From DATFQI01 sp963831105 (lineage in GTDB: Bacteria; Actinomycetota; Thermoleophilia; Solirubrobacterales; Solirubrobacteraceae), in contig CAWHOS010000005.1 of NCBI GenBank assembly GCA_963831105.1, positions 186,001 through 250,000 of the forward strand: 64,000 nucleotides of DNA, in the 5' to 3' direction. Both the position numbers and the translations under genes were made by a program. The notes beneath the pieces are model-generated. The model was not told the DNA's origin. It searched no databases and saw only the letters and a program-made list of their open reading frames with translations. This document shows, piece by piece, positions 8,875 through 15,691 of the stretch; within the stretch, counting starts at the first letter, position 1, and the number at the start of each line of letters is the position of its first letter.

Positions 8875-9636
8875 CTAAGCGCGACGGGCGTTGCGCGCAC
8901 GCCGCAGCGCGCGGCGCAGCGTGCCCGTGACGAGCGCACCGAGCGGGCGGCTGGTCTCGAGCGTGTAGCGGCGCGGCTCGCCCGGCGCCTTGCGCGCCCA
9001 GCCCCACCACTCGTCCTGCACCCGCAGCTCCGTGAAGCTCGGGTGCTGGGCGACGATCAGGTCGAAGACCGCCCGCAGGTGCGGCTGCGAGCGCTCCGGC
9101 TCGGACAGCTCACGGTGGACGATCCCGTCGGTGGCCTCGCGGCCCGGGTCCTGGGCGTAAGTCCAGTCGAGGTCGTCCATCAGCAGCCAGCCGCCCGGGC
9201 GCAGGAGCTTCTCGACCAGGATCACGGCGAGCCCGTCGACGGTCCAGTTCTTCGCGCCGTCGAGGTAGACGAAGTCGAACCGCGGCTCGCAGTTGCCGTG
9301 CGCGTCCGAGCGCGCCTGGACCTGCTCCTTGAGCCACCAGGTGTAGGTGGAGAACTCGCGCACGACCTCGACCCGGTCCGCGACGCCCGCGCGGGCGAGC
9401 ACCTGCTCCGGCGACGGGTCGTAGGCGGAGCCCTGGAAGTCGACGGTGGTGAGCCGTCCGGCGCCGTTGTCGGCGAGCGCGGCGGCCATGTAGGCGGCGC
9501 CGACGCCGTGCGCCGTGCCGAGCTCGAGCACCTCGGCCGGGCGCGTGGAGCGCACGTGGTCGTAGACGACCCGGCCCTGCTCGGGGGACATGAACGGCAC
9601 GCCCGCCACGGCGGCCGCGACCGCGTCGAAGCTCAG
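8875..9636 (-). CDS. class I SAM-dependent methyltransferase (probable CTG start)
   Basis: A 253-residue protein if started at CTG 9636. Motif I is VLELGTAHGVGAAYMAAAL, then TTVDFQG (motif II) and FDFVYLDGAKNW with LLRPGGWLLMDD (motifs III/IV), as in the O-methyltransferase-like Methyltransf_24 group. The CTG overlaps the stop of the upstream kinase gene as CTGA, the same geometry as ATGA couplings here, and keeps the helix SFDAVAAAVAGVPFMSPEQG that relatives have. In-frame alternatives are GTG 9609, GTG 9600 and ATG 9591. Its substrate is unknown. Confidence 0.75.
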   Translation of the reverse strand: MSFDAVAAAVAGVPFMSPEQGRVVYDHVRSTRPAEVLELGTAHGVGAAYMAAALADNGAGRLTTVDFQGSAYDPSPEQVLARAGVADRVEVVREFSTYTWWLKEQVQARSDAHGNCEPRFDFVYLDGAKNWTVDGLAVILVEKLLRPGGWLLMDDLDWTYAQDPGREATDGIVHRELSEPERSQPHLRAVFDLIVAQHPSFTELRVQDEWWGWARKAPGEPRRYTLETSRPLGALVTGTLRRALRRARNARRA

Positions 9637-11112
9637 CCGGCCGCCTTCTTCGCGGCCTTCAGCTCCTTGGCGACCTCGCCCTTCTCGTTGTCGCCGAAGC
9701 GGTCCAGGCGCTCCTCGAGCACCGGGATGGCCTCGTCGGGCTTGCCGCTGCGGTTGAGGGCGAGGCCCTTCTCGAACAGGGCGTAGCCGCACGGGTCGAG
9801 CTCGTTGGAGTTCCCGCAGGCGTCGATCGCCTGCTGGGAGAGCTCGAGCGACTTGCCGTAGTCGCCCGCCAGGCGGGCGTTGTAGCCATCCACCTGCAGT
9901 TGGCGGGCCTTGTCGAGGTCGACCTCGCCGGAGGGCGCGGGGGTGTCCGTCGCCTCCGGGGTGGCCGTCTCCTCGGCGGTGGGCTCCGGGGTGGCGGTCG
10001 TCCTTCGGCTCCTCGGTCTTGCTCGGCGTCTCCGTGCGCTGCGGCGTGCTCTCGGCCTGCTGCTTGTTGCCGTCGCCTCCGTCGCCGCCCGAGAGCAGCA
10101 GCACGGCGATCACGACGACGAGCGCGGCCGTGGCCAGCGCGGCCAGCAGCACCCCGGCGTTGCGACGCCGCGGGGCGGGGCGCCCGTTGCCGGCCGCGAC
10201 CGGCGGGGCGGTGCGCGGCGGCGGGCCGCCGCCCATCAGCTTGGTGCTGCGCGTGGTCGGCGGTGGCGGGGTGGCCGGGGTGTCCGGAGCGGAGATGGCG
10301 TCGTCGAGGTGGTCGACGAGCTCGCCGGCGCTGGCGTAGCGCGCTCCGGGGTCCTTCTCGAGCCCGCGGGCGAGCACGCCGTCGACCTCGGCCGGCAGGT
10401 CGGGGTTGCGCACGGAGGCGGGCTCGGGGTCGTCCTCGACGTGGGCGCGCGCCTGCGCGGCGAAGTTCTCGGCCTCGAACGGGCGTGCGCCGGTCAGCAG
10501 CTCGTAGGCCACGACCGCCAGCGCGTAGCGGTCCGAGGCCGCCGTCGCCGGGTCGCCGACCGCCTGCTCGGGCGAGATGTAGGCCGCGGTGCCGAGCACC
10601 GTGCCCGTGGCCGTCAGCTGGTCCTCGAGCGCGAGCCGGGCGATCCCGAAGTCGGCGATCGCCAGCCGGCCGGCGTCGTCGAGCAGCATGTTGGCCGGCT
10701 TGACGTCGCGATGGACGACGTCGGCGGCGTGCGCGGCGTCCAGCGCGGACGCGGCGTCGCGCAGCCAGCGCATCGCGGTCCGCGGGCTGATCCGGTCGCC
10801 CGCGCGCAGCTTGTCGGCCACGGTGCCGCCCTTGAGCAGCTCCATGACCATGAAGGTCTTGCCGTCGTGCTCGCCGACGTCGTAGATCGTGACGACGTTG
10901 GGATGGCTGGAGACGGCCGCAGCGGCGCGCGCCTCGCGCTGGAAGCGCTGGCGTGCGCGATCGTCCTCGGACAGATGCGAGGCGAGGAGCTTGACCGCCA
11001 CGGCGCGGTCCAGGAGCTCGTCGTGGGCTTCCCAGACACTCGCCATCCCGCCGTTGGCGATGTGGCGGACGACGCGGTACCGATCGGGCAGGGAGATGCG
11101 CGCGGTGCTCAC
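9633..11112 (-). CDS. PknB-like serine/threonine protein kinase with extracellular C-terminal domain (apparent frameshift)
   Basis: Bacterial Hanks-type kinase. Residues 10-275 form the kinase domain: NGGMASVWEA (glycine loop), AVAVKLL (ATP lysine), HRDVKPANMLL (catalytic loop), ADFGIARL (DFG) and GTAAYISPEQ (activation segment). A Pro/Thr-rich linker and a single membrane helix (about 330-352, LLAALATAALVVVIAVLLL) follow. The frame breaks at 9991-10012; the continuation in the other frame is a Thr/Pro/Glu-rich spacer and a short TPR-like domain (DGYNARLAGDYGKSLELSQQ) ending 9633. One extra base, or two missing, explains it. Start GTG 11112 has AAGGTG six bases upstream. It diverges from rpmB. 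Confidence 0.85.
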
Positions 11113-11162
11113 GGGTGGCACCTTCACACCGTACCCAAGGCGCCCGGACACTACTCGGCCGC

Positions 11163-11168
11163 TATCCT
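11163..11168 (+). promoter_or_regulatory. candidate -10 box of rpmB
   Basis: TATCCT ends 11 nt before the rpmB ATG; no ribosome-binding site lies between, suggesting a transcript with a leader of only a few bases. Confidence 0.45.
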
Positions 11169-11179
11169 TCGCCGCCGCT

Positions 11180-11371
11180 ATGGCTCGAGTCTGTCATTCC
11201 TGCGGCAAGCGCCCCGCCTTCGGCCAGTCCCGCTCGCACTCCATGGTCGCCACCAAGCGGCGGTTCGACCCGAACCTCCAGAAGGTGCGAATCCGCGAGG
11301 CGAACGGCGCCCCGGCCCGTGTGTACGTCTGCACGCGCTGCCTGAAGGCCGGCAAGATCACCAAGGCTTAA
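11180..11371 (+). CDS. rpmB: 50S ribosomal protein L28
   Basis: A 63-residue L28 of the zinc-binding (C+) type: Cys pairs CHSC near the N-terminus and CTRC near the C-terminus can form one zinc ribbon. It also shows KRRFDPNLQKVR, a typical L28 strand. It starts 67 bp from the divergent kinase gene. In many bacteria rpmB precedes a DAK2/FakA-like gene and recG, as here. It is followed by a 162-bp palindromic element. Confidence 0.97.
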   Translation: MARVCHSCGKRPAFGQSRSHSMVATKRRFDPNLQKVRIREANGAPARVYVCTRCLKAGKITKA

Positions 11372-11533
11372 GTGCTCCGCTCCGCGATTCCGATGCATTC
11401 CGGAGGCGCCGGCCCGCGCCTGCCGGCACCCGGAATCCGGTCACGTGCCACCAGCATGCTTCGGGATTCCGTGCACCGGCAGGCACGACCCAGCATCCTC
11501 CGGGCGATGCACCGGAATCACGGACCGAAGCAC
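11372..11533. repeat. large imperfect palindrome (element A)
   Basis: The 181-bp gap between rpmB and the fakA-like gene is almost filled by an imperfect inverted repeat with arms of about 75 nt. The outer left end GTGCTCCGCTCCGCGATTCC pairs with the right end read on the other strand, GTGCTTCGGTCCGTGATTCC. GATTCC/GGAATC occurs four times in alternating orientation (11386, 11432, 11465, 11514). It begins at the first base after the rpmB stop codon. It could fold into a long RNA hairpin or be a MITE-like insertion; its sequence differs from the 43-nt-cell family. Confidence 0.75.
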
Positions 11534-11552
11534 TAGCCGCGGCGCCTGCGCC

Positions 11553-13190
11553 GTGGCCGATCCGAGCCTGATCCGCTTCCGCGCCGTCGTCGAGGGCGCG
11601 TTGGCGCAGCTCGAGGCACGGCGCGAAGAGGTCAACGACCTCAACGTGTTCCCGGTCGCCGACGGCGACACGGGCGACAACATGGCGCTGACCCTGCGGG
11701 CGGTGCTCGACGAGCTCGACCGCCTGTCCGCCCAGGGCGACATCGACGAGATCGGCCGCGACGATCTCGTGGACTCCGTCGCCCGCGCCGCACTGCTCGG
11801 GGCGCGCGGCAACTCGGGCGTGATCCTCTCCCAGCTGATCCGCGGTGCCGCCGAGGAGCTGATCTCGCGGCCCGGCGAGCTGGTCGACCCGGTCCTGATC
11901 GGCGCGGCGATGGCGCGCGCCTCCGACCGCGCCTACGGCTCCGTGCGCGAGCCGGCCGAGGGTACGATCCTCACCGTCGTGCGCGAGATGGCCCACCGCG
12001 TGGCCCGTGAGATCGCGCACATGGAGCAGCCGCGGCTGCTCGAGCGCGTCCCGCAGGAGCAGCAGAACGAGCTGATCGCCGGCGTGCTCGAGGGCGCGCT
12101 GGCGTCGGGTCAGGACAGCGTCAAGCGCGGGCCCGACCTGCTCGCGGTGCTGCGCGAGGCCGGCGTGGTCGACGCCGGCGGCTACGGCCTGACGATCATC
12201 TTCGCCGGCGTGATCGCGGCGCTGCGCGGTGCCGAGCCGCCGGAGCTCGAGCACCACGCGCCGGCCCGCGTGACCCACCCGCAGCACGAGTCCTCGACGT
12301 ATCGCTACTGCACGAACTTCGCCGTCGAGGGCGAGAACCTCGATCCCAACGAGTGGGTGCGCCCGCTCGAGGCGCTGGGCGACTCGGTGCTCGTGGTCGG
12401 CGAGCGCACGACGCTGAAGGTGCACGTCCACACCGACGACCCGGGAGCGGCGACGGGCCTGTTCGCGCACGCCGGCGAGGTCTCCCACTTCGACGTGGCC
12501 GACATGCACGAGCAGGTCGCCCAGCGCACCACCCGCCTGGCGCAGCCGCTGCAGCGCTGCGCCGCCCTGGCGGTCGTGACCGGCGAGGGCATGTGCGAGC
12601 TGTTCCAGAGCGTGGGGGCGTTCGTGCTCGACGGCGGCGCGACGCTGAATCCCTCGACCTACGAGCTGCTCGCGGGGATCCACGACGCGCCCGCAGAGGA
12701 GGTCGTCGTGCTGCCGAACTCCCCGAACGTCGTGATGGCCGCCGAGCGCGCCGCCGAGCTCTCCGAGAAGGACGTCCGCGTCGTGCCGTCGCGCTCGATG
12801 CAGGCGGGCCTCGCCGCCGCGGTCGCGCTCGACGCCTCCGGCAGCTGCCAGGCCAACGCCGCCGCGATGGGCCACGCGCTCGCCCACGTGCGCACGGGCG
12901 CGGTCACGGGCGCCGCCCGCGACGACGCCGCCGCGGCGACCCCGCGCTTCCTCGCGGGCGACGCCGTCGGCTTCGTCGAGGAGGAGCTCGTGGCCTGGGG
13001 CGACGTCGCCCAGACGCTCGAGGCGGTGCTCGCCGAGCTCTCGCGCGAGGCGGAGCTCGTCACGCTGATCGAGGGCGACGGCGCGCCGCTGGCCGGCGAG
13101 CAGGTCGCCGGCCTGGCCCCGGACGGGATCGAGCTCGAGTACGAGCGCGGCGGGCAGCCCGCCTACTGGTGGCTCATCGCCGCCGAGTAG
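11553..13190 (+). CDS. FakA-like / DAK2-domain protein (fatty acid kinase catalytic subunit family)
   Basis: A 545-residue protein of the DhaL-DegV-like fusion family (YloV/FakA), which phosphorylates acyl groups bound to FakB partners in membrane lipid synthesis. The N-terminal DhaL domain (1-200) has VNDLNVFPVADGDTGDNM, holding the Mg-ADP aspartates, and GARGNSGVILSQ. The middle and C-terminal domains (about 230-545) contain the conserved KVHVHTDDPG and VVVLPNSPNV. GTG 11553 is the first start after the palindromic element; upstream in-frame codons lie inside that repeat. The rpmB-fakA-recG context supports the call, although recG is displaced by four genes here. Its end overlaps the convergent membrane-protein gene by 17 bp. 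Confidence 0.88.
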   Translation: MADPSLIRFRAVVEGALAQLEARREEVNDLNVFPVADGDTGDNMALTLRAVLDELDRLSAQGDIDEIGRDDLVDSVARAALLGARGNSGVILSQLIRGAAEELISRPGELVDPVLIGAAMARASDRAYGSVREPAEGTILTVVREMAHRVAREIAHMEQPRLLERVPQEQQNELIAGVLEGALASGQDSVKRGPDLLAVLREAGVVDAGGYGLTIIFAGVIAALRGAEPPELEHHAPARVTHPQHESSTYRYCTNFAVEGENLDPNEWVRPLEALGDSVLVVGERTTLKVHVHTDDPGAATGLFAHAGEVSHFDVADMHEQVAQRTTRLAQPLQRCAALAVVTGEGMCELFQSVGAFVLDGGATLNPSTYELLAGIHDAPAEEVVVLPNSPNVVMAAERAAELSEKDVRVVPSRSMQAGLAAAVALDASGSCQANAAAMGHALAHVRTGAVTGAARDDAAAATPRFLAGDAVGFVEEELVAWGDVAQTLEAVLAELSREAELVTLIEGDGAPLAGEQVAGLAPDGIELEYERGGQPAYWWLIAAE

Positions 13191-13794
13191 CCAGCAGCGC
13201 GACCGCCACCGCCAGCACCAGCGTCCGCATCGCCGTCGGCGCCGGCACGAATGCCAGCACGGCGCCCACCAGCAGTGCGATCGCCGGTCCGCGGGTCAGC
13301 ACGCCGGCGCGGATCGTCGCGACGGCGAAGCACGCCCATCCGATCGAGAAGGCGAGGTACGACGTGATGTAGCCCGCCAGCAGGGCGCCGTCCGTGGAGC
13401 GGTCGAGCACGGCGGGGGCGACGTCTGCGAGGTAGGAGACGGTGACGAGCGTGTCCCACGACCCGCCGGCTGCGAGCATCGTCCCGGCGAGCGCGAGCAG
13501 CGCGCTCGCGTGGCCGAAGCGCGAGAGGGCGCTCTCCTGCGCGCGGTGGAGCCCGATCAGGGCGACGGCGAGCAGGATCAGCACCGCTAGCGCGGCGCCC
13601 GTGGTCAGCAGCCAGCGGGCGGATCCGCCGACCTCGCTCATGTCGGCGGTGAGGATCGGGATCCCGGCGGCGATCGAGAAGACGCCGACGAGCGGAGCCG
13701 CCACGGCCGCTCGGGCGCCCCAGCGCACCAGCGCGGGCTGCTCTTGGCCCGCGGCGCTCGCTCGCAGCGGGGTGGCGATCGTCATGTCCGTCAT
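13174..13794 (-). CDS. six-helix membrane protein of unknown function
   Basis: A 206-residue hydrophobic protein with about six membrane helices and a very short basic C-terminus (LLATRRR). No catalytic motif is recognised. A clear GAGGAGGT Shine-Dalgarno lies five bases before ATG 13794, which is unusual in this window, where many genes have none. Its end overlaps the convergent fakA-like gene by 17 bp. It diverges from the histidine kinase at 13929, which suggests but does not prove a functional link with the two-component system. Confidence 0.75.
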   Translation of the reverse strand: MTDMTIATPLRASAAGQEQPALVRWGARAAVAAPLVGVFSIAAGIPILTADMSEVGGSARWLLTTGAALAVLILLAVALIGLHRAQESALSRFGHASALLALAGTMLAAGGSWDTLVTVSYLADVAPAVLDRSTDGALLAGYITSYLAFSIGWACFAVATIRAGVLTRGPAIALLVGAVLAFVPAPTAMRTLVLAVAVALLATRRR

Positions 13795-13916
13795 CGTCGA
13801 CCTCCTCGGCCGGTCGGGTGTGGGAGGACGGTCGCATCGGCGCGGCCTGCCGTCGTCGGGCCACGGTCGGGTCCGGAATCGTCCCCCGGTATGACGCGAT
13901 CCCCCCGATTCGGGCG

Positions 13917-13922
13917 TAAGGT
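13917..13922 (+). promoter_or_regulatory. candidate -10 box, leaderless histidine kinase mRNA
   Basis: TAAGGT is followed by exactly six bases and then the GTG start codon, so transcription would begin at or next to the start codon. Confidence 0.45.
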
Positions 13923-13928
13923 CGGGCC

Positions 13929-15038
13929 GTGCACGCGCTGCGCCGACACCCAGCCGCGCTCGACGCGCTGGTCGCGGCCGCGCTGCTCGCGCTCGCCCAA
14001 GTCGAGTCCTGGCTGAGCCCGGAGACCGCGGGCCGCCGGCCGGAGGTCGCGGCGTTCGCCGCGGTGATGACGATCTCGCTCGCGTTCAGGAGGAGCCACC
14101 CGCTTGGCTCGGTCGCCGGCACGATGGCGGGCTTCGCGGGCCTCTCGCTCACGGGCGACCTGCCGACCGTCACGTTCCTGCTCCCGGTGGGCCTGCTGTC
14201 GATGTACTCGTGCGGCGCTCATGCGACCGGAGAGCGCGCCGTGATCGGGCTCGGGATCGCGCTCGCCACGGTCGGGCTCGGCGCCGCGCGCACGGCGGAC
14301 GCGACGATCACCGACCTCACCGCGCCGGCGTTGCTGTTCACCGGGGCCTGGTTCGTGGGGCGCAGCCAGCTCGTGCGCCGCATGCGCCTCGGCCGTGCCG
14401 AGGCGCGCGCGGAGGCCGCCGCCGAGGAGGAGCGGCGCCGGATCGCCCGCGAGCTGCACGACATCGTCGCCCATCGCGTCAGCACGATCGTCATCCAGGC
14501 GGAGGCGGGCATCGCCACCGCGCGCGAGCCCGAGCGCGCCGAGCAGGCGTTCGGCGCGATCGCGGGCTCCGGGCGACTCGCCCTGGGAGAGCTGCGCAGC
14601 CTGCTGGGCCTCCTGCGCGACGGCGACACGGCGGCCGCGACGGCGCCGCAGCCCGGCCTGGCACGGCTCGAGGCACTGCTCGCAGAGACCCGCGGGGCGG
14701 GCGTACCGGTCGCCGCCCGCGTCGACGGTGACGTCGCCGGCCTGCCGGCGGAAGTCGACCTCGCTGCCTATCGCGTCGTCCAGGAGGCGCTCACGAACGT
14801 GCTCCGCCACGCGCGCACGCCGGCCGACGTGGCGATCCGTCGCGACGGCGGCGCCGTCGCGCTGGAGATCCGCAACGCGCTCCCACCTGCGGCGTTCGAG
14901 GCGCACGCCGGCGGCGCGGGCCACGGCCTGGCGGGCATGCGCGAGCGGGTCCGGGTCTCCCGCGGCGAGTTCAGCGCGGGGCCCGACGGCGGCGACTTCG
15001 TGGTGCGGGCGCGGCTACCGATCGAGGACGGCGCGTGA
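13929..15038 (+). CDS. NarL-family sensor histidine kinase
   Basis: A 369-residue sensor kinase. Residues 10-145 contain about five membrane helices with no large extracytoplasmic domain, suggesting a membrane-embedded signal. The HisKA_3 dimerisation segment is EEERRRIARELHDIVAHRV, with the phospho-accepting His in ELHD. The ATPase domain (about 260-365) has NVLRHARTPADV (N box) and GHGLAGMRERV (G box). GTG 13929 is preceded by TAAGGT at leaderless spacing. The response regulator overlaps its end by GTGA, so the two form one operon. The signal is unknown. Confidence 0.93.
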   Translation: MHALRRHPAALDALVAAALLALAQVESWLSPETAGRRPEVAAFAAVMTISLAFRRSHPLGSVAGTMAGFAGLSLTGDLPTVTFLLPVGLLSMYSCGAHATGERAVIGLGIALATVGLGAARTADATITDLTAPALLFTGAWFVGRSQLVRRMRLGRAEARAEAAAEEERRRIARELHDIVAHRVSTIVIQAEAGIATAREPERAEQAFGAIAGSGRLALGELRSLLGLLRDGDTAAATAPQPGLARLEALLAETRGAGVPVAARVDGDVAGLPAEVDLAAYRVVQEALTNVLRHARTPADVAIRRDGGAVALEIRNALPPAAFEAHAGGAGHGLAGMRERVRVSRGEFSAGPDGGDFVVRARLPIEDGA

Positions 15039-15688
15039 CGTCGGTCCTGGTGGCCGACGACCAGGAGCTCGTCCGCGCCGGGCTGCGCACGATCCTCGAG
15101 CGCCGCGACGGCATCGAGGTGCTGGGCGAGGCGGCCGACGGCCGCGAGGCGGTGCGCGAGGCGCGGCGGCTGCGCCCCGACGTGGTGCTCATGGACGTGC
15201 GGATGCCCGGCCTGGACGGGATCGCGGCCGCGCGCGAGCTGGCCGGCTCGCCGTGCCGGATCCTGATGCTCACCACCTTCGACCTCGACGAGTACGTCTA
15301 CGACGCGCTGCGCGCCGGGGCGAGCGGCTTCCTGCTCAAGGACGCGCCGCCCGACCGGCTCGTCGAGGCGATCCGCGCCGTCGCGGAGGGGGACGTGCTG
15401 CTCGCGCCGTCGATCACGCGGCGGCTCGTCGAGCGCTACGCGGGCGGTCCGGGCTCGGCCGAGCCGCCCGGCCTCGACGAGCTGACCGCCCGCGAGCGCG
15501 AGGTGCTCGTGCTCATTGCGCGCGGGCTCTCCAATACGGAGATCGCCCAGGCGCTCGTCGTGAGCATGCCGACGGTCAAGACCCACGTCGGCCGCGTGTT
15601 CCTCAAGCTCGGGCTGCGCGACCGCGCCCAGGCCGTGATCGTCGCCTACGAGGCCGGGCTCGTCCGCGCGGGCGACGATCATGCTTGA
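15035..15688 (+). CDS. NarL/LuxR-type response regulator
   Basis: A 217-residue two-domain regulator. The receiver domain (1-120) has the acidic pair in VADDQEL, the phospho-acceptor Asp in VLMDVRMPG, and LLKDAPPDRL with the conserved Lys. The LuxR helix-turn-helix (150-210) reads LTAREREVLVLIARGLSNTE and PTVKTHVGRVFLKL. It is coupled to the kinase by a GTGA overlap, and its stop lies three bases before recG, so recG is probably co-transcribed. Target genes are unknown. Confidence 0.94.
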   Translation: MTSVLVADDQELVRAGLRTILERRDGIEVLGEAADGREAVREARRLRPDVVLMDVRMPGLDGIAAARELAGSPCRILMLTTFDLDEYVYDALRAGASGFLLKDAPPDRLVEAIRAVAEGDVLLAPSITRRLVERYAGGPGSAEPPGLDELTAREREVLVLIARGLSNTEIAQALVVSMPTVKTHVGRVFLKLGLRDRAQAVIVAYEAGLVRAGDDHA

Positions 15689-15691
15689 GTC

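Noticed and set aside
8728..10012. Programmed ribosomal frameshifting in the solute-binding protein and kinase genes
   Set aside because: No slippery heptamer with downstream structure is visible, and similar breaks affect many unrelated genes, which points to sequence errors.
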